Below are positions 7,555 to 15,361 of a DNA stretch of 64,000 bases, piece after piece (positions within the stretch are counted from its first letter, which is position 1; every line of letters starts with the position of its first letter). The stretch is taken from NCBI RefSeq assembly GCF_900637665.1, contig NZ_LR134386.1, forward strand, positions 856,001 through 920,000, in the 5' to 3' direction. Under the pieces are notes generated by a model. That model searched no databases and was not told the DNA's origin. It saw only the letters and a list, made by a program, of their open reading frames with translations. Position numbers and translations under genes: made by a program. The DNA comes from Chryseobacterium nakagawai. Lineage in GTDB: Bacteria; Bacteroidota; Bacteroidia; Flavobacteriales; Weeksellaceae.

Positions 7555-8241
7555 ATGAAGAATTTAATAAAGTCTCCGAGATTTAAAATGAATACACTGT
7601 TGGTACTTATGGCCTTGTTCTGTTTCAGTCTTTCTCTTTTCAGGTATTATATTAGTGAGACGAAGGTGTTTTTCTTTCTGAACTGGAACCTGTTCCTGGC
7701 ATGGATCCCTTTGTTTCTGAGTACTTTTATATTGACATTTAATATTAAAAGTAAAATATCCATTGCCGTAATTATTATAGTCTGGATTCTATTTTTTCCC
7801 AATTCACCCTATATACTAACTGATTTGTTTCATTTGAAAGCAAGAAATACGATTCCGATCTGGTATGATTTGATCGTAATACTTTCTTATGCCTGGACGG
7901 GGCTGATCTGTGGTTTTTTAAGTCTTAATGATATTGAAAAACTCTTATCCAGCTATAGTAAACAAAGAATTATCAATGGTATTGTTGTCCTCTTTCTTTT
8001 TATGAGCAGTTTTGGAGTATATCTGGGAAGATTCCTAAGATGGAACAGTTGGGATGTTCTGAACAATCCTTTTGGATTATTTAATGATATTGTTGTACGG
8101 TTGATCTATCCACTCGAATATATAAAAACCTGGGGCGTAACCCTTTTAATGGGAATTATGCTCAATTTTATGTATTTCACTTTTAAGCTGATTAGAAACA
8201 ATAATGAAAAGCTTTTGGGACCTGAAAATACAGTTCGTTAA
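7555..8241 (+). CDS. DUF1361 membrane protein
   Basis: A 228-residue protein with about seven hydrophobic segments. The family hallmarks are visible: WILFFPNSPYILTDLFHL (about residues 80-97) and YLGRFLRWNSWDVLNNP (about 159-175). DUF1361 proteins are conserved, uncharacterised membrane proteins. It is the last gene of the operon that began at 3919 or 4974. No obvious terminator follows in the next 100 nt. Confidence 0.85.
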   Translation: MKNLIKSPRFKMNTLLVLMALFCFSLSLFRYYISETKVFFFLNWNLFLAWIPLFLSTFILTFNIKSKISIAVIIIVWILFFPNSPYILTDLFHLKARNTIPIWYDLIVILSYAWTGLICGFLSLNDIEKLLSSYSKQRIINGIVVLFLFMSSFGVYLGRFLRWNSWDVLNNPFGLFNDIVVRLIYPLEYIKTWGVTLLMGIMLNFMYFTFKLIRNNNEKLLGPENTVR

Positions 8242-8379
8242 AAAGATTTGGAACAATTTTAGCATTTAAAAAGGACTGATTAACCAGGATTGTGTTGAAA
8301 ATAGAGCTAAAGACTTTATGAAAAGATAGGTAAGCGTTAACAATATCCTTCTGTATGCACATCCTTAAATTTAATTATT

Positions 8380-8919
8380 ATGAAAAAAAGCTTATTGTTA
8401 ATTCCATTGATTATTATTTCATGTAAAAAAGATCCTGCTGTGACAGATGTATCTCAAAAGGATTCAACAATTGTAACTGAAATGCCGGAATCTGCCTATA
8501 AAGCAGATTCTATAGCCCTGGTAAAGAAAGATTCAATTATTAACAATGCTCCTGCTACCAAAGAAGTTTTACGCAAGGGAGTGATGAGGAGTGAAAAAGA
8601 AGGGCAGATTGTAAGAACAGCAGATGCCTCTCAACTTCCTTTCACATTGGGAGAAGAATTTAAAAATGACGATCAGGAGCTGGTTTTAAAACTGACCCAT
8701 TTTGGACAGTCCAATATCAAAGCAAAGATTTCAACCAAAGAAAAAGACTTTAATATCAGGTTCAACCAGATAAGACTCCCCAATGGAAATTATGATGGCC
8801 CTTTCGGAAGAGAGATTTCCTATGAAATTCCTGAAAAAGGAGAAGTATGGCTGATTATCGGAAAAAGTAATATGGCTTCTGGAAATACAAAGGGTCATTT
8901 TACAGTAAGCATCGAGTAG
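8380..8919 (+). CDS. Lipoprotein of unknown function
   Basis: A 179-residue probable outer- or inner-membrane lipoprotein. MKKSLLLIPLIIISCKKD gives a short lipoprotein signal with the lipidated Cys at residue 15. Residues 20-70 are charged and low in complexity (a KDSIxxx pattern repeats), probably a flexible linker. Residues 75-179 look like a compact beta domain. No enzyme motif. It is followed 59 nt later by another lipoprotein gene. Confidence 0.75.
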   Translation: MKKSLLLIPLIIISCKKDPAVTDVSQKDSTIVTEMPESAYKADSIALVKKDSIINNAPATKEVLRKGVMRSEKEGQIVRTADASQLPFTLGEEFKNDDQELVLKLTHFGQSNIKAKISTKEKDFNIRFNQIRLPNGNYDGPFGREISYEIPEKGEVWLIIGKSNMASGNTKGHFTVSIE

Positions 8920-8978
8920 CCTCCATCAATTTGGTACAGTTTCTGCAAATTAACATCGTAAGTTTAAATTTAAAAATT

Positions 8979-9491
8979 ATGAAAAATATAGTTCTAACAG
9001 CAATGGCCGCTTCAGCTGTACTTGTAAGTTGCGGAACCGTACAGTCGCTGGTTCAGAATACATTTCCTTATACAACGAATGTCTTAGTTTCCACAGGAGT
9101 GCCTGCAGATAAAGAGGTCTCTTCAACAGCAACAGCAACTAATGTACAAACGTGGTTTGGAGGAAATAATAATGCTCTGATAAAAGATGTAAGAATCTCT
9201 GACGCAAAAATTTCCGTAGCTTCTCCTTCCGGAGGAAATCTAAGCGCATTTAAAACGATTAAAATATATGTATCATCCAGCGGAACAGGGGAGAGGCTGA
9301 TAGCATCCCGTTCTAATATATCTACCAATTCGTCTAGTATGAACTTGGATCTGAATGATACCGGCTTTCTGGATAATATTGTAAAAAGTTCAGGACTTAC
9401 CGTAAGAACAGTTTATGAATTGAAGAACCAGACTTCTTCAGATATGAATATAAAAGTAGCCCTTAATTTCAGCAGCGTCCCTGCGAAATAA
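8979..9491 (+). CDS. Lipoprotein of unknown function
   Basis: A 170-residue lipoprotein. The ATG at 8979 (MKNIVLTAMAASAVLVSCG) gives a signal with a lipobox ending VSC. The earlier frame start at 8931 adds 16 residues that would spoil the signal. The body is Ser/Thr/Asn-rich and beta-like (TNVLVSTGVPADKEVSSTATATNV, then LIKDVRISDAKISVASPSGG). No known motif. A strong two-way terminator follows. Confidence 0.75.
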   Translation: MKNIVLTAMAASAVLVSCGTVQSLVQNTFPYTTNVLVSTGVPADKEVSSTATATNVQTWFGGNNNALIKDVRISDAKISVASPSGGNLSAFKTIKIYVSSSGTGERLIASRSNISTNSSSMNLDLNDTGFLDNIVKSSGLTVRTVYELKNQTSSDMNIKVALNFSSVPAK

Positions 9492-9511
9492 GTTTTAAAG
9501 GTTAAGAATCA

Positions 9512-9546
9512 AAAAACTCCTTTCAATTGCTGAAAGGAGTTTTTAT
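9512..9546. terminator. Bidirectional terminator
   Basis: AAAAACTCCTTTCA pairs with TGAAAGGAGTTTTT around a 5-nt loop. It lies between the convergent lipoprotein and subtilase genes, with A and T runs suited to both directions. Confidence 0.85.
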
Positions 9547-9618
9547 TTATATTAAAGTGAGTTTAAAATAACGCTTAGCCACTTATATGAGTAAAAGTAA
9601 CTTCAAACCTCATTCTTC

Positions 9619-11274
9619 CTATAATTTAGTGAACTTTTCCACAACCCGTCTTGATCCTTCATTGATATTGATAATGTACTGACCGATAGGAAGCTCAGAA
9701 ATAGTAATCTTTTCACCTGGAGAAACCGTGCTTTTTATCACTGACCTTCCATTCATATTGATGATTTCAATGTTCAGCTTTTTATCTTCAGCACTCTGAA
9801 TGGCTATATAGCTGCTGGAAGGATTAGGATAAATTTTTACTTCTAGGGCAGGCAGGGCTTTAGCGGAAGCTGTAGATTTACCTTCCAATTGCAAAATGGC
9901 ATTTTTCACATTCGGAAGTGGACCAATTTTTTTATTAACATCGGTTCCTCCCTGTGGAATACCAGTGGAAACCAAAAGATTTCTCATCGCTGCCGGACTT
10001 AAATTTTGGCCCATAGTCTGACGATAAAAAGACTGGATCAATACTGCTGCAGAGGCTACGGTAGGAGTAGCGGAACTTGTTCCACTGAAATAATTGTAAG
10101 TCCTGTTATTATCATTGTCATACTTTGCATAGGAACCATATCCTGCAGCCAGAACGCTGCTTCCCCATCCTTGTACATCCACTCTGCTTCCATAAGTACT
10201 GAAGCTTTGTTTTGAATGGGTGGTATTAGGAGTTCCGGCTCCTACGATGATGGCTCCACTGTTTCCTCTTGCTCTGTAAGTTGCATAGAAAGGTTCATCA
10301 AGATCCTGATTTCCATTTCCTGCTGCCGCAATGATGATAATTCCTGAATCTGTAGCCGCTTTTGTAAGGTCCCATATCACACTATCATATTCAGCAGGAC
10401 AATATTCACCGTTTTTTCCACCAGTCTGCATTTCATATAAGATAATATCTCCAGACTGAGATGCATTGATGGATCTGCTTACTGCCGAAGCTCTGTTGTA
10501 TCCAACCGTTGTCCATTCCATATATCCTTTTATTTCTGAAGCATTATAAACAGCACCTGTAAGCCCGATATTATCTTTTACAGATCCTAGAATGCTGACT
10601 ACAGCTGTTCCATGGTCCCGGTAATTATTGCCAGATAATCCTGAATTGGGAGAATAACCGGGTTCCAGCTGAATCGAATTTTGATTGCTCAGCATTTCAT
10701 GGGTTTTGTAGAAGCCATATTCCACATCACGGATTCGAATGTTTTGTCCCGTAATTCCTCTAGACCAAGCATATTTTGCATTGATGCCCGGATTATCATT
10801 CAGGTAGGTTTGAAGGCCTTCCAGATCCGGAGTTGCCACAAACATGTTGACCAAAGGAGGCTCAACAGGAGTACTACTCATTACTGATACATATTCTATT
10901 TCAGGAAATTTCTCAAGAACCTGAGTCAGCCTTTGAAAAGAATCGCCATCCTGAACAGGGATATTTGCCTTAAATATCCTTTTCAGTTTTTGAACAGACT
11001 CACCAGAATTTCCATTCTGTCTGCTGCTGGCCATCATTTCACTAATTTTTTCATTGCTAAACCCCAGATCGTAAGTAAATGATATTTTATTTTCGCGGAT
11101 AAACCTTTCCAGCTCAGGGTTTTTACTAAGTGCATCTTTTTCTGAAGTAATGCCTTTTGAAAAACATACATAGATAATATCGTTTTGTGGAGCACTGCGA
11201 CCTAATGGAGATTGTGCAAATGAAAGGAAGAAACAGAATACAAATAAGGTAAGGAGTTTGATTTTTGTTTTCAT
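9619..11274 (-). CDS. Secreted subtilisin-like (S8) protease with T9SS sorting domain
   Basis: A 551-residue exported serine protease. Signal peptide at residues 1-21 (ending SFAQ), a propeptide-like region to about 160, then a subtilase domain. Catalytic residues: Asp183 (RIRDVEYGF, where DVE replaces the usual DTG/DSG), His221 (RDHGTAVVSILG), oxyanion Asn320 (AAAGNGNQ) and Ser400 (FSGTSSATP). The C-terminus from about 480 is a T9SS sorting domain (KIYPNPSSSYIAI, INMNGRSVI, ISELPIGQYIININE). So it is made as a pre-pro-protein, exported by Sec and then the T9SS, and released or anchored at the surface. Likely role: extracellular proteolysis. It is transcribed alone. Confidence 0.92.
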   Translation of the reverse strand: MKTKIKLLTLFVFCFFLSFAQSPLGRSAPQNDIIYVCFSKGITSEKDALSKNPELERFIRENKISFTYDLGFSNEKISEMMASSRQNGNSGESVQKLKRIFKANIPVQDGDSFQRLTQVLEKFPEIEYVSVMSSTPVEPPLVNMFVATPDLEGLQTYLNDNPGINAKYAWSRGITGQNIRIRDVEYGFYKTHEMLSNQNSIQLEPGYSPNSGLSGNNYRDHGTAVVSILGSVKDNIGLTGAVYNASEIKGYMEWTTVGYNRASAVSRSINASQSGDIILYEMQTGGKNGEYCPAEYDSVIWDLTKAATDSGIIIIAAAGNGNQDLDEPFYATYRARGNSGAIIVGAGTPNTTHSKQSFSTYGSRVDVQGWGSSVLAAGYGSYAKYDNDNNRTYNYFSGTSSATPTVASAAVLIQSFYRQTMGQNLSPAAMRNLLVSTGIPQGGTDVNKKIGPLPNVKNAILQLEGKSTASAKALPALEVKIYPNPSSSYIAIQSAEDKKLNIEIINMNGRSVIKSTVSPGEKITISELPIGQYIININEGSRRVVEKFTKL

Positions 11275-11405
11275 ATTATTTTTATTAAATGATTGTGAAT
11301 AAATTTGGATAATATCAAAAATAATAATAAAAACGAAAACAAATCACGTTTTTGTGAATTTATTTTTCAATGATTGGGTTTTTCCTTTGTCTAAAGGATT
11401 TTTAT

Positions 11406-11442
11406 AAGAAATACCTTTCAGTTTTGCTGAAAGGTATTTCTT
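11406..11442 (-). terminator. Terminator after the membrane protein/dtd operon
   Basis: A 16-bp perfect stem (AAGAAATACCTTTCAG with its complement, 11406-11421 and 11427-11442) and a 5-nt loop lie 34 nt past the 11476 gene end. On the minus strand it runs into TTATAAAAATCC, so its U-run is weak. Confidence 0.65.
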
Positions 11443-11475
11443 AATTAGGGATAAAATGAGGATTAAATTAGATGA

Positions 11476-12069
11476 TTATTCAAATTGATCCTCATTGATT
11501 TTATGATAAAAGACTTGCTTTTTATTGATGATCTGGTACTCAATTCCAATGCTGTCTTTGGTTACATTAATGAGTTTTGATTCCTGAATAGGTTCTTTCT
11601 GTTCGTCACTCGGAATATCGGATGAGGAACGTTGTAAAACCTTTTCTAAAACTTCAACATAAGGAGTTTTACCGATTCTTTTTTCAAAAATACCATCCTG
11701 TTTGTAAATGGCGATTTGTGGCTTAGACAATACTCCAGGACGATATCTCTCAATTCGATAGTTGTTGTTGAGTTTGATTCTTTGGTAGCTGTCAATGGTT
11801 GAAAAATAACTGACCAGAGCAAAGAACGGAATCATCATGGGTAGAATACTTAAAATAATTCCGGTAATCAAAAGACCAAAATATACCTTGATTGCCCTTT
11901 TCTTCCAAAGTCTGATGATAATAAAAATGGTCATGGCCAGCCAAAGCCAGCCAATAATTTTATCGGTGTAATATCCAGAATAGCTGTATTTATTAAAATT
12001 TAAAGCAACTTCACTCAGGAAGATCAATGTCAATATAAGATAAGCAATGACTATATTTTTGTTCTTCAT
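11476..12069 (-). CDS. Membrane protein of unknown function
   Basis: A 197-residue protein with three hydrophobic segments (about 7-25 IVIAYLILTLIFLSEVAL, 38-56 IGWLWLAMTIFIIIRLW, 63-90 VYFGLLITGIILSILPMMIPFFALVSYF), then a soluble C-terminal half ending in a charged tail. No known motif. It starts 15 nt after dtd and is probably the last gene of the three-gene operon (Rieske-like lipoprotein, dtd, this). Confidence 0.7.
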   Translation of the reverse strand: MKNKNIVIAYLILTLIFLSEVALNFNKYSYSGYYTDKIIGWLWLAMTIFIIIRLWKKRAIKVYFGLLITGIILSILPMMIPFFALVSYFSTIDSYQRIKLNNNYRIERYRPGVLSKPQIAIYKQDGIFEKRIGKTPYVEVLEKVLQRSSSDIPSDEQKEPIQESKLINVTKDSIGIEYQIINKKQVFYHKINEDQFE

Positions 12070-12084
12070 GCAGGTTTTTAACTA

Positions 12085-12534
12085 TCAGCTTTTTGTAATT
12101 GAATCCATAACGATGGTTACAGGTCCATCATTGATTAATGAGACTTTCATATCTGCCCCGAAAATGCCGCTTTCAGTCTTTAATCCGGATTTTACCATTT
12201 CTTCTTTAAAATAATCAAATAACGGAACGGCTTTATCAGGCTTGGCAGCTTTGATGAAAGAAGGACGATTTCCTTTTTTATAATCTGCAATAAGGGTAAA
12301 CTGGCTGATGCACAGGATCTCTCCGGAAATATCTTTTACCGAAAGATTGAGTTTGTCATCTTCATTACCAAAGATTCTGATATTCAATACTTTATGAACC
12401 AGCCAATCTGCATCTGCTTTTTCATCATTTTCATCAATACCTACCAACAGCATGAGTCCTTTTCCTATTTCTCCAACGATTTTTCCCTCTACTTTTACAT
12501 GGGCTTCAGAGACTCTTTGTATAACAATCTTCAT
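12085..12534 (-). CDS. dtd: D-aminoacyl-tRNA deacylase
   Basis: A 149-residue cytoplasmic enzyme that hydrolyses D-amino acids (and mischarged glycine) from tRNA. Both family signatures are intact: SQFTL at residues 77-81 and the Gly-Pro motif NDGPVT at 135-140, which together form the cross-subunit active site of the homodimer. The N-terminus MKIVIQRVSEAHVKVEG is also typical and fixes the start. Length matches E. coli DTD (145). It lies 8 nt after the Rieske-like lipoprotein gene and 15 nt before the membrane-protein gene. Confidence 0.96.
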   Translation of the reverse strand: MKIVIQRVSEAHVKVEGKIVGEIGKGLMLLVGIDENDEKADADWLVHKVLNIRIFGNEDDKLNLSVKDISGEILCISQFTLIADYKKGNRPSFIKAAKPDKAVPLFDYFKEEMVKSGLKTESGIFGADMKVSLINDGPVTIVMDSITKS

Positions 12535-12542
12535 TTTTTATT

Positions 12543-13004
12543 TTAATAGTAAATAGTTAAAGTTTTGCTTGCAGGATCATAATTATAAGTGGTATAAGTC
12601 TTTGGAGGAAGAGAGGTTTTTGCTCCATCCAATGGTTGACCTGTTCTTAACATCCATTTGGTACCATCCTTTGGGCATAAAATAGCAAGATTATCTTTAG
12701 TAACCTCAAGGGTTGTGCCATTATCAGGGCATAAATGAGGTGCATTGCGATCATAAATCTTAAATGTATTCCCAACACGAACAATGATTAGCCCTCTGGT
12801 TCCTGACTGTTGTTCATTAACATAAATCCAACCGTCATCATAATTTAAAGCGTTATAGGCGGGAAGGTTTAAATTTAAAGTAACATTGATTGGATTGCTC
12901 GGAAAGCAGCTCACAGTATCTTCTCTACTTCCGCATGAGTTTATAGATAAATTACTGAAAATCAATAAAATGAAAATAGATAATATCGAAAAAGTTTTTT
13001 TCAT
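12543..13004 (-). CDS. Lipoprotein with a Rieske-like fold that lacks the cluster histidines
   Basis: A 153-residue lipoprotein. The signal MKKTFSILSIFILLIFSNLSINSCG has a lipobox ending NSC. The second half resembles a Rieske domain by position: PHLCPDNGTTLEV and AILCPKDGTKWMLRTGQPL are spaced like the two cluster loops. A true Rieske protein has CxH and CxxH there. Here Cys is present in both loops but the histidine positions are Asp (CPD and CPKD). No iron-sulfur cluster of the classical type is expected. First gene of the operon with dtd. Divergent from greA. Confidence 0.7.
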   Translation of the reverse strand: MKKTFSILSIFILLIFSNLSINSCGSREDTVSCFPSNPINVTLNLNLPAYNALNYDDGWIYVNEQQSGTRGLIIVRVGNTFKIYDRNAPHLCPDNGTTLEVTKDNLAILCPKDGTKWMLRTGQPLDGAKTSLPPKTYTTYNYDPASKTLTIYY

Positions 13005-13021
13005 TTCAATTTAAATTTTTA

Positions 13022-13029
13022 TATATTTG
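13022..13029 (+). promoter_or_regulatory. -7 element for greA
   Basis: TATATTTG fits TAnnTTTG. No clear TTTG sits 18-20 nt upstream, so this is a partial match. Transcription from here would give a leader of about 80 nt before the greA start. Confidence 0.45.
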
Positions 13030-13063
13030 TAAAAATTAAACGATTATAACACGTAAAACATTG

Positions 13064-13091
13064 TCCGACAAATGTCGGATTATTTTTTTAT
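13064..13091 (+). terminator. Terminator-like hairpin inside the greA leader (attenuator candidate)
   Basis: TCCGAC-AAAT-GTCGGA (13064-13079) is followed by TTATTTTTTTA. It lies after the -7 element and 24 nt before the greA ATG, in the sense direction. The only upstream neighbour reads away on the other strand, so the hairpin has no other gene to terminate. Confidence 0.55.
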
Positions 13092-13114
13092 ACTAAAACT
13101 AAATTTTGAAAATT

Positions 13115-13585
13115 ATGGCAAGCTATGTAACAAAGGAGGGCCTTGAGAAAATGAAAGCTGAGCTGGAACAGTTGGAAACTGTGGAAAGACCAAAAATTAC
13201 TCAGCAGATCGCAGAAGCTAGAGACAAAGGTGATTTGTCTGAAAATGCAGAATATGATGCGGCTAAAGAGGCTCAGGGAATGCTTGAAATGAGAATTTCT
13301 AAGCTAAAAGATGTTATCTCAACTTCTAAAATTATAGACGAAAGCCAATTAGATACTTCAAAAGTTTCTATCTTAACTACAGTGAAGCTTATGAATAATG
13401 CAACGAAGCAGGAGCAGGTATTTACATTGGTACCCGATAACGAAAGCGACCTTAAGACAGGAAAGATTTCTGTAAATACTCCTATTGCTAAAGGGTTACT
13501 AGGTAAGGTTAAAGGCGAAACTGCTGAGATTACTTTACCTAACGGAAATAAACTTTCTTTTGAAGTATTAGACATTTCTCTATAA
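13115..13585 (+). CDS. greA: Transcription elongation factor GreA
   Basis: A 156-residue cytoplasmic factor that enters the secondary channel of RNA polymerase and stimulates cleavage of backtracked transcripts. An N-terminal coiled coil (about 1-75) carries the acidic tip DLSENAEYDAAKEAQ, with the Asp and Glu that hold the catalytic magnesium. The C-terminal domain (about 80-156) ends in LPNGNKLSFEVLDISL. The ATG at 13115 is used. A TTG nine bases earlier is less likely. Length matches the family (about 158). A terminator-like hairpin lies in its leader. A HIT-family gene follows after 57 nt. Confidence 0.96.
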   Translation: MASYVTKEGLEKMKAELEQLETVERPKITQQIAEARDKGDLSENAEYDAAKEAQGMLEMRISKLKDVISTSKIIDESQLDTSKVSILTTVKLMNNATKQEQVFTLVPDNESDLKTGKISVNTPIAKGLLGKVKGETAEITLPNGNKLSFEVLDISL

Positions 13586-13642
13586 TCTGATACCACTTTT
13601 CATTTCTAAACTTCTAGTATCTAATCTCTAACTTTTATAAAA

Positions 13643-14032
13643 ATGAGCACTATATTCACAAAAATCATCAATGGCGAAATTCCCTCTTATAAAATTGCGG
13701 AGGATGAAAATTTTATTGCATTCCTCGACGCGATGCCTTTGGTGAAAGGACACACTTTAGTAGTTCCAAAAAAAGAAGTGGATTTGATTTTTGATCTTGA
13801 AAGTGAAGAATACAAAAACCTTTGGGGATTTGCCCAAGAGGTAGCCAAGAAGATCAAAACTGCAATTCCATGTGTAAGAGTAGGAGTAGCGGTTGTAGGA
13901 CTTGAAGTTCCCCATGCTCACATCCATCTTATTCCTTTAAACAAGATGGAAGACATGAACTTCAGAAATGAAAGACTAAAATTAACGAACGAAGAATATA
14001 CAGAGATTCAAAACTCAATTATTAATTCTTAA
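13643..14032 (+). CDS. HIT family protein (Hint-like nucleotide hydrolase)
   Basis: A 129-residue cytoplasmic protein with the histidine triad HAHIH at residues 91-95 (PHAHIHLIPLN). The N-terminal part FTKIINGEIPSYKIAEDENFIAFLDAMP is typical of Hint-type purine nucleoside phosphoramidases. The usual fourth histidine is conserved as GHTLVVPKK near residue 37. It probably hydrolyses AMP-linked or nucleotide-linked substrates. The true cellular substrate is not known for most bacterial members. A terminator follows. Confidence 0.93.
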   Translation: MSTIFTKIINGEIPSYKIAEDENFIAFLDAMPLVKGHTLVVPKKEVDLIFDLESEEYKNLWGFAQEVAKKIKTAIPCVRVGVAVVGLEVPHAHIHLIPLNKMEDMNFRNERLKLTNEEYTEIQNSIINS

Positions 14033-14040
14033 AACACAGA

Positions 14041-14074
14041 AAATCGTAAAAAAGTAATTTTTTACGATTTTCTT
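14041..14074 (+). terminator. Terminator between the HIT gene and clpX
   Basis: A 13-bp stem AAATCGTAAAAAA/TTTTTTACGATTT (14041-14053 with 14058-14070) has a 4-nt loop and continues into TCTTT. Confidence 0.75.
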
Positions 14075-14098
14075 TAACATATACATATATTATATAAT

Positions 14099-15286
14099 AT
14101 GAATCCAAACCAATGTTCTTTCTGCGGAAGAAAAAGAAATGAAGTACAGATGTTGATTTCTGGGCAGAACGGTTTTATTTGTGAAAATTGTATAGAGCAG
14201 GCACATGTAATTGTAAAAGACAGTGCTTCCAAAGCAGGATATTCGCCGGCAGACAATATGGAAGATCTTAAAAAGCCAAAAGAAATCAAAGTATTTCTGG
14301 ATCAATATGTCATAGGGCAAGATCAGGCAAAAAAACAGCTTTCTATTGCGGTGTATAACCATTATAAAAGATTGCTTCACGCTCAGGACGAAAACAGAGA
14401 CGTAGAGCTTGAAAAATCCAATATCATCATGATAGGGGAGACAGGAACAGGAAAGACCTTGCTGGCTAAAACCATTGCAAGAGAACTTAATGTTCCCTTC
14501 TGTATTGTGGATGCTACAATCCTAACAGAAGCAGGGTATGTAGGAGAAGATGTGGAGAGTATCCTTTCAAGGTTATTGATGGTTGCAGACTATGATGTTG
14601 AAAAAGCAGAAAAAGGAATTGTTTTTATTGATGAGATTGATAAGATTGCAAGAAAATCAGACAATCCAAGTATTACAAGAGATGTATCCGGAGAAGGTGT
14701 ACAGCAGGGATTATTGAAGCTGTTGGAAGGTAGTATTGTAAACGTACCACCACAAGGAGGGAGAAAGCATCCTGATCAAAAGTATATTCAGGTGAATACT
14801 CAGAATATTCTGTTTATTGCCGGTGGAGCTTTTGATGGGATTAAAGAAATCATTGAAAGAAGAATGAATAAGCAGGCTATTGGTTTCAGTTCCGAAAAAA
14901 TCAATAAAACTGATGAAGATGAATATGTATTAACAAATATTAATGCCATTGATTTACGTTCTTTCGGCTTAATTCCCGAACTTTTAGGAAGATTTCCAAT
15001 CATTACTTACCTCGATAAACTCTCAAAAGAAACGTTGGTAAGAATTATGAAAGAGCCTAAAAATTCAATTGTGAATCAATTTGTGGAACTTTTCAAAATG
15101 GATGGCACAGATTTGGTAATTACAGACGGTGCGATCGAAAAAATTGTTGAGGAAACCATTGAAAAAGGACTAGGAGCAAGAGGTCTTAGAGGGACCACTG
15201 AAAAGGTTTTAGAAGACTATATGTTTTCAATTGGAGAGGAGAAAAAGATTGTATTAACGGAAGATAATATTTTGATTAATAGATAA
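14099..15286 (+). CDS. clpX: ATP-dependent Clp protease ATP-binding subunit ClpX
   Basis: A 395-residue AAA+ unfoldase that forms a hexamer, recognises tagged proteins and feeds them to ClpP. In order: the N-terminal zinc-binding domain with Cys6, Cys9, Cys28 and Cys31; Walker A GETGTGKT; pore loop GYVGEDV; Walker B VFIDEIDKIA; the IGF loop (KQAIGFSSE) that docks on ClpP; and sensor-2 GARGLRG near the C-terminus. A little shorter than E. coli ClpX (424) but no part is missing. clpP is not in the window. It stands between a terminator and the promoter of the next gene. Confidence 0.97.
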   Translation: MNPNQCSFCGRKRNEVQMLISGQNGFICENCIEQAHVIVKDSASKAGYSPADNMEDLKKPKEIKVFLDQYVIGQDQAKKQLSIAVYNHYKRLLHAQDENRDVELEKSNIIMIGETGTGKTLLAKTIARELNVPFCIVDATILTEAGYVGEDVESILSRLLMVADYDVEKAEKGIVFIDEIDKIARKSDNPSITRDVSGEGVQQGLLKLLEGSIVNVPPQGGRKHPDQKYIQVNTQNILFIAGGAFDGIKEIIERRMNKQAIGFSSEKINKTDEDEYVLTNINAIDLRSFGLIPELLGRFPIITYLDKLSKETLVRIMKEPKNSIVNQFVELFKMDGTDLVITDGAIEKIVEETIEKGLGARGLRGTTEKVLEDYMFSIGEEKKIVLTEDNILINR

Positions 15287-15315
15287 AAAAGTTTTTTTTT
15301 TAAAGAAAAAAATAA

Positions 15316-15323
15316 TACCTTTG
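15316..15323 (+). promoter_or_regulatory. -7 element upstream of the T9SS cargo gene
   Basis: TACCTTTG fits TAnnTTTG and lies 38 nt before the ATG at 15362. A run of T replaces the -33 TTTG. Confidence 0.5.
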
Positions 15324-15361
15324 CGGGTGAAGATTGTATTAACACACAAATAATTTATACA

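Noticed and set aside
13106..13114. TTG start for greA nine bases upstream
   Set aside because: The ATG at 13115 gives the normal GreA N-terminus.
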